Program-made: the position numbers and the translations under genes
Notes under the pieces: generated by a model
The model's database searches: none
What the model saw: only the letters and a program-made list of their open reading frames with translations
Told to the model about the DNA's origin: nothing
NCBI GenBank assembly: GCA_016793925.1
Contig: JAEULH010000075.1
Coordinates: forward strand, 1 to 38,858
Source: Rhodospirillales bacterium
GTDB taxonomy: Bacteria > Pseudomonadota > Alphaproteobacteria > Rhodospirillales > Defluviicoccaceae
Direction: 5' to 3'
DNA length: 38,858 nucleotides
Part shown: piece after piece, positions 16,696 through 24,623 of the stretch
How the letters are laid out: every line of letters starts with the position of its first letter
Numbering within the stretch: the first letter of the stretch is position 1

Positions 16696-17901
16696 ATGCC
16701 CATCCTGTTTCTCGTCGTCTTCGTCGATCTCGTCGGCTTCGGCGTCATTATCCCGCTGCTGCCCTTCTACGGCGAGCACTTCGCTGCAAGCCCGGCGGTG
16801 GTCGGGCTGCTGATGGCGACCTATTCTTTCACCCAGTTTCTGAGCGCGCCCATCCTCGGCCGGCTCAGCGACCGCGTCGGCCGCCGCCCCGTCCTCAGCA
16901 TCAGCCTCGCCGGCGCCGCCGCGTCGTACCTGCTGCTCGCCTCGGCGACCAGTCTGTGGATGCTGTTTCTCGCCCGCGCCGTGGGTGGGATCATGGCCGG
17001 CAACATCTCCACGGCCTTCGCCTACGTCGCCGACGTCACGACGCCGCAAAATCGGGCCAAGGGCATGGGGCTGATCGGCGCCGCCTTCGGCCTGGGCTTC
17101 ATCTTCGGTCCGGCCATCGGCGGACTTCTCGCCGGTTCCGACCCGGCCCATGCCGATTATCGCTCGCCGGCGCTGGTCGCCTTCGCCCTGTCGACGACCG
17201 CGCTCGTCCTCTGCCTGACGGTGCTGAAGGAATCGCTGCCCGAGGAAGCCCGCACCGCCAAATCCCAGGCGACAACGAGCCGCTGGCAGTGGCTCGCCCA
17301 GGCGCTGCGCGAGCCCGGGATCAAGCTGATCATCGTCATGTCGTTCCTGGCGACCTTCGCCTTCTCCGGCATGGAAACGACCTTCGCGATGTGGTCGCGC
17401 AGGCAGTTCGGCTGGGGCCCCGAGCAGAACGGCTATCTCTTCGCCTACGTCGGGATCATGTCGGCGCTGATCCAGGGCGGCCTCGTCGGTCGCCTCGCCC
17501 ATACCTTCGGCGAGCGTCGACTGGTGGCGGTCGGCGCCTTTCTGCTGGCCCTCGGGATGCTGGTGCTGCCGTTCACCGGCTCGGTGACGCTGCTGCTGGC
17601 GGCCATGGCCGCCGTCGCCGCCGGTTTCAGCATGGTCACGCCGTCGCTGAACAGCCTGCTTTCGCTCCAGGTCGCCTCCGGCTCCCAGGGCGGAATGATG
17701 GGCGTCACCCGCTCGGCGACGACGCTGGCGCGCATCGTCGGCCCCGGCTTCGCCGGCGGCCTCTTCTATGTCCTCGGCAAGGACTGGCCGTTCTTCGCCG
17801 CCGCGGCGATCATGGTCGCGGTGATGGTCATGGCCGGACGACCGACGATCGCAGCGCCGCTTCCCGTGCAGGAACCGCCCGCCGCCGAAGCGGAACGCTG
17901 A
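16696..17901 (+). CDS. MFS transporter, TetA/multidrug-like
   Basis: This is a 12-helix major facilitator of 401 residues. It starts directly in helix 1 (MPILFLVVFVDLVGFGVIIP), whose VDLVGFGxIxP is characteristic of TetA-like drug/proton antiporters. Motif A is LGRLSDRVGRRPVL between helices 2 and 3. Motif C in helix 5 resembles GLGFIFGPAIGG. A central cytoplasmic loop (about residues 180-200) separates the halves. The substrate cannot be predicted. It starts 32 bases after the MotB-like gene on the same strand and is convergent with cyaY. Operon membership with the stator-like genes is possible but not supported by any functional link. Confidence 0.9.
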   Translation: MPILFLVVFVDLVGFGVIIPLLPFYGEHFAASPAVVGLLMATYSFTQFLSAPILGRLSDRVGRRPVLSISLAGAAASYLLLASATSLWMLFLARAVGGIMAGNISTAFAYVADVTTPQNRAKGMGLIGAAFGLGFIFGPAIGGLLAGSDPAHADYRSPALVAFALSTTALVLCLTVLKESLPEEARTAKSQATTSRWQWLAQALREPGIKLIIVMSFLATFAFSGMETTFAMWSRRQFGWGPEQNGYLFAYVGIMSALIQGGLVGRLAHTFGERRLVAVGAFLLALGMLVLPFTGSVTLLLAAMAAVAAGFSMVTPSLNSLLSLQVASGSQGGMMGVTRSATTLARIVGPGFAGGLFYVLGKDWPFFAAAAIMVAVMVMAGRPTIAAPLPVQEPPAAEAER

Positions 17902-17929
17902 GCGCGGCGCACGCGGCAGGGAGCCGGGG

Positions 17930-18283
17930 TCAGGCGAAGGCGATCGGTTTGCCCGTCGCGGCGGTCAACTCCCGCGCCAGCATGTCGTACAGGGCGTCGT
18001 CGCTGCGCGTCGCGATCCAGCCCGCCCCGGCCCGGTAGGCAAAATGGGAGGCGCCGCTCGCCGGCGACGACATCCAGATTTGCCGGTTGGGCGCGTGCTT
18101 GTTGATCACGTATTGCCCGCCCGAATCCAGGTCGATGGTCAGAACGCCGCCCTGGAGATCGACGTCGAGTTCGTCGCCGAGCGCGTCGTCTATTCGCTCG
18201 AGCAGAATCGCCAGCGCTTTGTCGGCTTCGGCTTGGAAGGCGCTCTCGTCGCCCATGTCGGTCCCGGAGCCGCTGGCGTTCAT
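17930..18283 (-). CDS. cyaY: Frataxin-like iron-sulfur assembly protein CyaY
   Basis: Bacterial frataxin binds iron and modulates cysteine desulfurase during Fe-S cluster assembly. The protein is 117 residues. The acidic first helix ([22 protein letters not shown]) and strand-1 block ([36 protein letters not shown]) match the family, including the conserved NKHxPxxQIWMSSP. The C-terminal helix is [12 protein letters not shown]. The ATG at 18283 is used. An internal ATG at 18256 (MGDESAFQ) is a possible alternative, since the first 9 residues are dispensable. It is divergent from rpmE with 113 bases between, and convergent with the MFS gene. Confidence 0.93.
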   Translation of the reverse strand: MNASGSGTDMGDESAFQAEADKALAILLERIDDALGDELDVDLQGGVLTIDLDSGGQYVINKHAPNRQIWMSSPASGASHFAYRAGAGWIATRSDDALYDMLARELTAATGKPIAFA

Positions 18284-18342
18284 GGTCAGGCATCCCTGCT
18301 GTGCGAATGGAGGACGTGCGAACAGCCGCCGACGGCGCGCGG

Positions 18343-18372
18343 TTGCGCGCCGGGCCGCGTTCGGCTTATATA
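18343..18372 (+). promoter_or_regulatory. Candidate promoter for rpmE
   Basis: TTGCGC (18343-18348) and TATATA (18367-18372) are separated by 18 bases, and the rpmE ATG lies 24 bases after the -10. A short leader is expected. The same 113-base region must also carry the cyaY promoter on the other strand, which I could not place. Judged by eye. Confidence 0.5.
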
Positions 18373-18396
18373 CGCGCCGGCAACCGGAGCGGCGCG

Positions 18397-18621
18397 ATGA
18401 AGAAAGACATACACCCCGACTATCACGAGATTACCGTTGAGCTGACGGACGGATCAACCTTCCAGACCCGTTCGACCTACGGCCAGCCGGGCGACGTGCT
18501 CAAGCTCGGCATCGACACGAAGACGCACCCCGCCTGGACGGGCGTCCACCGGTTGCTCGACACCGGCGGCCAGCTCGCCAAGTTCAACAAGCGGTTCAAG
18601 GACTTCGGCCTGAAGGGCTGA
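18397..18621 (+). CDS. rpmE: 50S ribosomal protein L31, cysteine-free type
   Basis: L31 bridges the large and small ribosomal subunits. The ATG at 18397 gives 74 residues, [16 protein letters not shown] and so on, with SHPAWTG-like THPAWTG and the C-terminal [12 protein letters not shown], the pattern of alphaproteobacterial L31. There is no cysteine at all, so this is the zinc-independent (C-minus) form. The upstream open frame (from 18301) lies in the promoter region and is discarded. A second, zinc-binding L31 paralogue cannot be excluded elsewhere in the genome. Confidence 0.95.
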   Translation: MKKDIHPDYHEITVELTDGSTFQTRSTYGQPGDVLKLGIDTKTHPAWTGVHRLLDTGGQLAKFNKRFKDFGLKG

Positions 18622-18643
18622 GTCGTCGCCAAGCGCGGCGCTG

Positions 18644-19135
18644 TTACATCCCTTCCAGGGCTTGCCGCAACGCCGCCTCATCGTCCCGATCGAGCGATGT
18701 CTTGAACACAGTGCCGCGGCCGGCATAGTGCTTGAGCCGCTCGAGCACCTTGTCGGCGGTGACCTTCTTGACCAGCACGAACAGCGCGGCCGTGCCTGGC
18801 TTGAAGCTTTCCGCCAGCTCTTTCATCATTTTATCGTTGATGCCGATGTCCGACAGGCGACCGGCGATGGCGCCGCTGGCGGCCCCGGCGGCGGCGCCGA
18901 GCAGCGGATTGAGGAACACCAGGCCGATCAGCATCCCCCAGAAGCCGCCGCCGACGGCGCCGGCTGCGGTCAGGTTGACCGCCTGATGGAGCTTGGTCTT
19001 GCCGTCCGCTTCCTTGGTGACGACGACCGCGTCCTCCATCTGGATCAGATATTCCTTCTGCATCTTGACCAGTTCGGCGCGCATTTCGAAGGCCGTGGCC
19101 TCGTCTTGAAATACGATCGCAACCAGGTCGCTCAT
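18644..19135 (-). CDS. DUF1269 family membrane protein with glycine-rich segment
   Basis: The protein has 163 residues from the ATG at 19135, which has AAGGAG 9 bases upstream. An in-frame ATG at 19186 lacks such a site. The N-terminal soluble part MSDLVAIVFQDEATAFEMR and VVVTKEADGKTKLHQ are typical of DUF1269 proteins. A hydrophobic, glycine/alanine-rich stretch, FWGMLIGLVFLNPLLGAAAG and ASGAIAGRLSDIGI, resembles glycine-zipper membrane segments. The C-terminal LVKKVTADKVLERLKHY folds back as in the family. The function of the family is unknown. Convergent with rpmE, 22 bases apart. Confidence 0.85.
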   Translation of the reverse strand: MSDLVAIVFQDEATAFEMRAELVKMQKEYLIQMEDAVVVTKEADGKTKLHQAVNLTAAGAVGGGFWGMLIGLVFLNPLLGAAAGAASGAIAGRLSDIGINDKMMKELAESFKPGTAALFVLVKKVTADKVLERLKHYAGRGTVFKTSLDRDDEAALRQALEGM

Positions 19136-19445
19136 GTCATCGATCTCCTTGGGGTGTCGAATCGAACCTGCCGGCGCCGCGTTCACGTGGCCGCATCGGA
19201 CCCGGACAGGAAGAGGTCACTCTTGCCGCGCCGGCGCCGATTTGCAATGACCTCCTAATGGGGCTGGAGGCCGCTTCGCGCTTTTACTACGATTTGTTGA
19301 GATCCGCGGGGTTGGCACGCGGCATCGGAAGGAGCAGATGAGAACATAGAAGATACACCGCCGAGTGTCGTGCGGATGCGCAAGAAGGCCTGAGAAGGGT
19401 CCTTGCGGGACAGGCCAAGGGCAGGCCAGAGGAGGAGGACGGAAG
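19136..19445. other. 310-base intergenic region between divergent DUF1269 and CHAP genes
   Basis: It holds the presumed promoters of both genes. An inverted repeat, GAGGTCA (19213-19219) and TGACCTC (19248-19254), is seen, spaced by 28 bases. On the minus strand AGGAGGT is followed after two bases by a TTG that opens a 36-codon frame (19137-19247) ending just before the DUF1269 ATG. This could be a leader peptide but is unsupported. No RNA gene or longer reading frame is convincing. Confidence 0.4.
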
Positions 19446-20051
19446 GTGGGCGACAGCACCTCTCGCGCCGGGTTCAACCGCCGCGGTTTGATCGGGCTCT
19501 CCCGGCAGCGATCGCACGGCAGGCGATTCGCGCTGGCTGCCGCGATTCTCCTCGGCGTTTCGCTGGCAGGCTGCGGCAGCACCTCGGCGGCGGGCGGAGA
19601 CGCGGGCCCGGAAATCCTCAGCGAATGCGTGCCCTTCGCCCGAGCCGTCGCGGAGGTGCAGATCCACGGCAACGCCGCCGACTGGTGGGCCCGGGCGGCC
19701 GGGCAGTACGCGCGCACGCAGGCGCCGAGCATCGGCAGCGTCCTCGTGTTCCGCCGCACCAGCCGGCTTCCTTACGGCCACGTCGCGGTGGTCTCTCGCG
19801 TCCTCTCCTCGCGCCGCATCCTTCTAACGCACGCCAACTGGGTGCCGCACCGCATCAACGAGGACGTTCTTTCCATCGATGTCTCGCCGAACAACGACTG
19901 GTCGCAGGTCCGCGTCTGGTGGCCTCCGCTCCGACAGATGGGTGCATCCATCTATCCGGCATACGGGTTCATCCAGACGAGCAGGCCGCTGGCGCCGGAC
20001 CAGATCGCCGCGAACGCCCGCCGGTTCATCATGGTTGCGACCCAGAACTGA
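19446..20051 (+). CDS. CHAP-domain lipoprotein, putative peptidoglycan hydrolase
   Basis: The start is GTG at 19446, preceded by a purine-rich GAGGAGGACGGAAG. The protein has 201 residues. An arginine-rich N-terminus is followed by a hydrophobic core and lipobox LAGC, with lipid attachment expected at Cys43. The soluble domain looks like CHAP (cysteine/histidine amidohydrolase/peptidase): Cys61 in LSECVPFARAV and His112 in LPYGHVAVVSRV, then ILLTHANW. Such enzymes cut cell-wall peptides or amide bonds. It would sit in the periplasm, on either membrane. It is 38 bases before the 2H phosphoesterase gene. Domain call from motif spacing; the enzyme activity is inferred. Confidence 0.83.
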   Translation: MGDSTSRAGFNRRGLIGLSRQRSHGRRFALAAAILLGVSLAGCGSTSAAGGDAGPEILSECVPFARAVAEVQIHGNAADWWARAAGQYARTQAPSIGSVLVFRRTSRLPYGHVAVVSRVLSSRRILLTHANWVPHRINEDVLSIDVSPNNDWSQVRVWWPPLRQMGASIYPAYGFIQTSRPLAPDQIAANARRFIMVATQN

Positions 20052-20089
20052 CCGCGGCGCAGCCATAACGCGTTCGCGAGCCGAGCGCG

Positions 20090-20701
20090 ATGATTGCGAT
20101 CGACATCCTGCTCCAACCCGATCAGGGGATGGTTGCCGCGGCGAAGGCGGCGAATGCACGCCTGGCGGCAATGGATCCGCGCTGCTACGCTCTCGACGAC
20201 AGCCACATCGCGCACGTCACCGTGTTGCAGGCGTTCGTCGATGCCGCCGACCTGGACCGGCTCGCTGTCGCCCTGGAAGAAAGGATCGACGCCGCGCGAC
20301 CCGCCCGCTGGCGGCTCAATGCGACCGGCGTCGGGATCATGCGCTATGGCGAGGTCGGCCTGGCGTCGATTGGCGTTGCAAGGACGCCCGCCCTCGTCGC
20401 CTTTCAGGCCGCGGTGGTGGAAGCGACGGCGTCCTTTGCGCGAAGCGGCGGCGAAGCCGGCGCCTTTGTCCCGCGCGAGGACGGCGGCGCGATCAACCCG
20501 CTGACCGTGGCCGACGCCCGGACCTTCGCGGCCAAGTTCACGGGCGCGAACTACACCCCCCATGTCACCATCGGCGTCGTCGGACTTGACCACGCCGATC
20601 TGTCGGATGTGCCGTTCCGGCCGTTCGCCTTCGCCATCGCCGGCGTCGCCATCTACCAGCTTGGCGATTTCGGCACGGCCCGGCGCAGGCTTTGGCCGTA
20701 A
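20090..20701 (+). CDS. 2H phosphoesterase superfamily protein (2'-5' RNA ligase-like)
   Basis: The protein has 203 residues. The two HxT motifs that define the 2H superfamily are present: His42-Val-Thr44 in IAHVTVLQAF and His158-Val-Thr160 in YTPHVTIGVV. Members include RNA 2',3'-cyclic phosphodiesterases and RNA ligases. The substrate here is unknown. There is no signal peptide, so it is cytoplasmic. It starts 38 bases after the CHAP lipoprotein and is convergent with the next gene. The pairing with a cell-wall enzyme is probably chance. Confidence 0.85.
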   Translation: MIAIDILLQPDQGMVAAAKAANARLAAMDPRCYALDDSHIAHVTVLQAFVDAADLDRLAVALEERIDAARPARWRLNATGVGIMRYGEVGLASIGVARTPALVAFQAAVVEATASFARSGGEAGAFVPREDGGAINPLTVADARTFAAKFTGANYTPHVTIGVVGLDHADLSDVPFRPFAFAIAGVAIYQLGDFGTARRRLWP

Positions 20702-20786
20702 GGCCAACGCAGGGTCTCGCGCGTTCTTCGCGAACTACTCGGCCGGTTACGCCCTCAGGACGGACGGCGTGCCGCAGAGCCTGGGA

Positions 20787-21176
20787 TCAGGCATTGCCCT
20801 GCCGGCGCTCCCCGAGCCAGCCGCCGGCGATGCCGGAGACGAAGGGGACGAGCCCGCCGACGAGCAGGTTGCCGAGGGTAAAGTTGCCGGACATCAGCAG
20901 GCCGATGAGAACCGCGATGGCCGCCGAGATGCCCGGCTCGATGACGGTCCGCCCGGCGGATTTGACCCCGACGATGAAGCCGCCGATGAGGAACGCGAGC
21001 ACGTTAAGGATTGCAATGAGAGCGATCTGCCCGCCCGACAAGGCCAGTTCGTCCATGCTGGCCGCCTCGGGCAGCTGCGGGCCGAGGGTCAAGGCCAGGA
21101 CAAATCCTGCGGCTATGTTCAGCGCGACCATGATCAGCACGCCGATCGCGATCCACTTCCAATCGAGTCGTCCCAC
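20787..21176 (-). CDS. Four-helix membrane protein of unknown function
   Basis: The protein has 129 residues with four predicted membrane helices: WIAIGVLIMVALNIAAGFVL, ALIAILNVLAFLIGGFIVG, SAAIAVLIGLLMSGNF and LLVGGLVPFVSGIAGGWLG. There is a short cytoplasmic N-terminus and GERRQGNA tail. The small size and glycine-rich later helices resemble small integral membrane proteins of unknown role, and I do not recognise a named family. The neighbours (2H phosphoesterase, PilZ) give no clear hint. Confidence 0.75.
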   Translation of the reverse strand: MGRLDWKWIAIGVLIMVALNIAAGFVLALTLGPQLPEAASMDELALSGGQIALIAILNVLAFLIGGFIVGVKSAGRTVIEPGISAAIAVLIGLLMSGNFTLGNLLVGGLVPFVSGIAGGWLGERRQGNA

Positions 21177-21325
21177 GATGCACCCCCTGCCCTTCTCTCT
21201 TGTCGTTCAAGGAAACGTCGGCGCCGTCCGGCCCGCGGCCGCATCATGGCAGGCGCGGAAACGGCGCGCAACGCACGCTTCACGCGGGCGCAAACGCTTC
21301 CATGAGCGCCAGGGCTTCCGGCGGA

Positions 21326-21682
21326 TCAGCGCGACGGCGACGCCTCTTTAACCGTCGTTCGTTCGCCGATCAGCTTCTGCAACAGGGCGAAGGCCGGCTG
21401 ATCGATGACCAGAAAACTCGCGGTCACGACGCGCCGGTCCTCGTTGACGCGCACGATGCGCGCGCTGATGGAGACAGGCGTCAGCGCCGCAGGATCCACG
21501 CCGATGGCGTCGACGACGAACAAGGAACCGGGAGAGAGAGCGCCTTCGTAGTCGGCGACGACGAAACCGCCCAGGCTCCAGTCGCTGGCGGCGTGAACGT
21601 GGCCCTCGAAAGACAGGCATAGCGGCGGCCGGGTATAGCGCTGGTGCCGCCTGCGGTCGCCGGGATAGCCGTCTGCGTTCAC
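21326..21682 (-). CDS. PilZ-domain protein, probable c-di-GMP receptor
   Basis: PilZ domains bind cyclic di-GMP. The preferred start is GTG at 21682, preceded by GAAGGCGG, giving 118 residues. An in-frame start at 21793 adds a basic stretch without domain similarity. The ligand signature is present: Arg11-xxx-Arg15 within DRRRHQRYTR, then Asp34-x-Ser36-xx-Gly39 in DWSLGGF. The rest forms the beta-barrel (SISARIVRVNEDRRVVTASFLV). A stand-alone PilZ protein must act through a partner. An EAL phosphodiesterase lies 1.2 kb away on the same strand. Confidence 0.85.
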   Translation of the reverse strand: MNADGYPGDRRRHQRYTRPPLCLSFEGHVHAASDWSLGGFVVADYEGALSPGSLFVVDAIGVDPAALTPVSISARIVRVNEDRRVVTASFLVIDQPAFALLQKLIGERTTVKEASPSR

Positions 21683-21833
21683 AACGCCCGCCTTCTCGTG
21701 TCTTGAAACCGTCGCATCCGCAAGACCGCGGTTGCGCCGCTGCCTGGTGCAGCAACCCCTTGCGAGTAAACCACAACGCCGGAACCAAGCCAAACCCTGC
21801 GGTCGAAACCCGACCGCCGTCGTGTCGGGAGTT

Positions 21834-22700
21834 TCAGGGTTGGGCCTGCGGCGTCAACTTCAGGCTCTCGCCTGCCTGGATCACCTCCCTGTACTGCTGA
21901 GTCTGCCTCTTCAACTGTTCCGAGTTCGGGCTCGGTGGGAGCTGCTTCGCCAGATCCTCGGCGGCGGCGATGTGACTGAGGGCGACGCTGACGCCGCCCG
22001 TGCTCGCTTCGGAGATCGCCCAGAGTTGCTCGGTGTAGATGTGATAGGTCTTTTGCGTCCAGTCGTTGTATCCCGGATACTTGGTGAAGATCCCCAGCGC
22101 TTTCTGGTACTCGATCCGTCCTGCCTCGGGCTGGCCGGTCATGAACAGCAGGTTGGCGTTCACCCGGGTCGCCGCGACCTCGTCGTTGACATCGTTCGAC
22201 GCTGAGATGGCGCGACCGATGAGGGCTTTCGCCCGCTCCAGTTCGTTGGACATGACGAGCGCCTGGCCGACGGCGTAGTATTCGGTCGCCGAAACCTGCT
22301 CCTTCGGCAACTTCAAGACGATCTCGGCGGCCTGCCGAGCAAGCAGAAGATTCTCCTGGTTGACGTAACCCGATAGCGCAGCGGCGCTGGCAGGCTCCTG
22401 CTGATAGGTCTTCGTCAGTTCATAATTCTCCTTCGGAAGCGACGCGAGACGCTGAAGCATTCCTCTCAGCTCCGCCCGCAAGGCGAGCATGTCCTGAGAC
22501 TTGGTCCTGTTGTAGGAAACGAGCGTGGTTCCGAACGAAAAGAGCAGCGCCAAAAGGGAAATGATGGTTGGGACGCTCTTATACCATGGCGTCTTCTTCT
22601 CCATCTGAGCGATCTGCAAGGCATCGACCTCGGCTTTGATCGTATCGATCTTCCGCCGCAGCGACTCGACGCTCTGGTTTTCCGGTTCGGTTCCCGTCAT
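21834..22700 (-). CDS. Single-pass membrane protein with helical (TPR-like) C-terminal part
   Basis: The protein has 288 residues. An N-terminal coiled coil (SVESLRRKIDTIKAEVDAL) precedes one membrane helix around 45-63 (PTIISLLALLFSFGTTLVS). The rest is all-helical with TPR-like pairs, for example YYAVGQALVMSNELERAKAL and ANLLFMTGQPEAGRIEYQKAL. No enzymatic motif is seen. Codons with A/T at the third position seem more frequent than in neighbours (my impression by eye), which could mean recent acquisition. It lies between the PilZ gene and the EAL gene on the same strand. Repeat and topology are visible, function unknown. Confidence 0.75.
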   Translation of the reverse strand: MTGTEPENQSVESLRRKIDTIKAEVDALQIAQMEKKTPWYKSVPTIISLLALLFSFGTTLVSYNRTKSQDMLALRAELRGMLQRLASLPKENYELTKTYQQEPASAAALSGYVNQENLLLARQAAEIVLKLPKEQVSATEYYAVGQALVMSNELERAKALIGRAISASNDVNDEVAATRVNANLLFMTGQPEAGRIEYQKALGIFTKYPGYNDWTQKTYHIYTEQLWAISEASTGGVSVALSHIAAAEDLAKQLPPSPNSEQLKRQTQQYREVIQAGESLKLTPQAQP

Positions 22701-22831
22701 GTTCCTGTGAGCTCCCAGCAGGCCGCGAGCGGACGCCTCTCGCAGCGAATACTCTACTTCGCAAATAAAGGAGCGTCGACGAGCATAACCCGCTTGGGAG
22801 GTGGACGTGCCTGAATGACGCTAAGGCGCGG

Positions 22832-24493
22832 TCAGGGCCGAGGCGATGTCGCCCCGCGCGCGTTGTAGCGGTCCATGAACGCGAGAAAGTCGTCTGCCGG
22901 CAACGGCTTGGCGTAAAGCCACCCCTGGGCGAAGTCGACCCCCCGGGCGCGCAGATGCTTCGCCTGCGCCTCCGTCTCGATTCCTTCGGCGATTACCTTG
23001 AGGCGGAGGGTTCGCGCCATCTCGACGATGATGTCGGCGAGGCCGGCCGAAACGGCGTCGCTGCCGATGGTCTTGACGAAGGCCTTGTCGATCTTGAGCG
23101 CGTTGACGGGAAAGTTGCCGACGTAGGAGAGGCTCGAGTAGCCGGTGCCGAAGTCATCGATGGCAACCTCGTTGCCCTGCTCATGCAGAGCGGCGATGAC
23201 CGTCTTGCACCGCTCCTCGTCGACCAGCGCGCGCTCGGTGATCTCGAACTGCATCCGGCCGAGGGGGAAGCCGGCCTTGGCCGCGACGGCGCGCGCATCG
23301 GCCGCGGCGGAGACGCGCGCGTCGCTGAAATGGATCGGCGCCAGGTTGATCGCGATGTGGAGGCTGTCATCCTTGCGCAGACGCTCGCCAATTTCTTCGC
23401 CGACGCGGTCCATCAGCCAGCGGGTCATGGGCACGATGTCGCCGGTGTCCTCGGCGAGATGGATGAAGACATCTGGCGAGATCATCGCGCCCGAGGACCG
23501 GGTCCAGCGGATCAGGGCTTCGGCGCCCACGCACCGGTCGTTCTGCAGATCGATGACCGGCTGGTAATGCACGGCCAGTTCGCCATTCTCAAGAGCGTCG
23601 CGAAGGTCGTCACGCATCGACGCCCGCCGGCTGGCCAGGCGCACCGCGCCGATGACGAAGACGACGGCGGCCAGTCCTCCGATGGAAGCGATGGGCACGG
23701 CCGTGCGTCGCCAGCCGGCCAGCGCCCAGTCGCGGCCGGCCGCGACCTCCACCCGGGCCGCGAACAGGCCGACATCCCTGCTCGCCGACAGCCATTCCTT
23801 CGGCGACCCCTTTTCGCCTGGGCCGGCTCCGGCGAGCTCGCTGCCTCCCATCAGAACCTCGATGCGGCCGGCAGCGCCGAGGACAGCGGCATCCGCCGAG
23901 GCCAGCAGCTCGGTGGGCGCGATCGCGACGACGACCCGCGCCCCCCGGTACCGGCCGCGGGTCAGGTCATGCACGGCGAGGATCGAGCTTCCGGGCATCA
24001 AATCCGCATTCATGGGCGCTGTGAATCTGACCGCCGAGCCCTCCTCTCCCAGCAGGGTCAACTGCCGATTGCGTACCGGGACCGGCGGATCGAAGGCGCC
24101 ATAGGACGTGCAGACCAGCCGCCCCCTGGCGCTTATGAACGAGATGCCGCGTACCCAGTCGTAGGTTGCGGCGGCGGCGGCGAAGGTGGAGACGAGGTCG
24201 CCACCGCACCCTTCCTCGCGGGCGGCGTAATCGACCGAGGAGAGGATGCCCTCGGCGCTCCACAGCACGTTGCGAACGCGCTCCGCCGTCCGCGCCGCGA
24301 CGTCGCCGAGCCGCACCCGGGCATGCTCCACCGCCGCGCCATACGTCACCGCCAGGGCCAGAGCCGTCGGGACCACCGCGAGCAGGACGGCCGCGGCGAG
24401 AAACAGGATCAGACGGCGGGCCTTCTGGCCGATCAGAACGCCGCTCCGGCCGCCGGGTCGTTTGGAAAACAGGCGCGAGCGCAGGGCGCTCAT
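22832..24493 (-). CDS. CSS-motif EAL-domain cyclic-di-GMP phosphodiesterase
   Basis: This is a membrane-bound PDE of 553 residues from the ATG at 24493. The first helix (about 28-51) is followed by a periplasmic sensor with Cys96 (EEGCGG) and the CTS triplet at Cys128 (RLVCTSYG), the layout of CSS-motif sensors, whose cysteines form a redox-sensitive disulfide in E. coli homologues. The second helix is IASIGGLAAVVFVIGAV. The EAL domain carries GAEALIRW, AINLAPIHFS, FEITERAL, AIDDFGTGYSSLSYV, LKIDKAFV and VIAEGIETEAQ, so the catalytic metal and general-base residues are present and activity is expected. There is no GGDEF domain. It would hydrolyse c-di-GMP to pGpG. Confidence 0.92.
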   Translation of the reverse strand: MSALRSRLFSKRPGGRSGVLIGQKARRLILFLAAAVLLAVVPTALALAVTYGAAVEHARVRLGDVAARTAERVRNVLWSAEGILSSVDYAAREEGCGGDLVSTFAAAAATYDWVRGISFISARGRLVCTSYGAFDPPVPVRNRQLTLLGEEGSAVRFTAPMNADLMPGSSILAVHDLTRGRYRGARVVVAIAPTELLASADAAVLGAAGRIEVLMGGSELAGAGPGEKGSPKEWLSASRDVGLFAARVEVAAGRDWALAGWRRTAVPIASIGGLAAVVFVIGAVRLASRRASMRDDLRDALENGELAVHYQPVIDLQNDRCVGAEALIRWTRSSGAMISPDVFIHLAEDTGDIVPMTRWLMDRVGEEIGERLRKDDSLHIAINLAPIHFSDARVSAAADARAVAAKAGFPLGRMQFEITERALVDEERCKTVIAALHEQGNEVAIDDFGTGYSSLSYVGNFPVNALKIDKAFVKTIGSDAVSAGLADIIVEMARTLRLKVIAEGIETEAQAKHLRARGVDFAQGWLYAKPLPADDFLAFMDRYNARGATSPRP

Positions 24494-24623
24494 GGGCTCA
24501 AGACGGTGCCGCGGCCGGCAAGGCCGGGCCAAGCGGCGGCGGCTGCAAGAGTGACGCGAAGGCGACCGGCGCCCATCTCACACGCCTGTGGCCTTTCGGC
24601 GCGCCGCTGCGGCGCCAAAGAGC

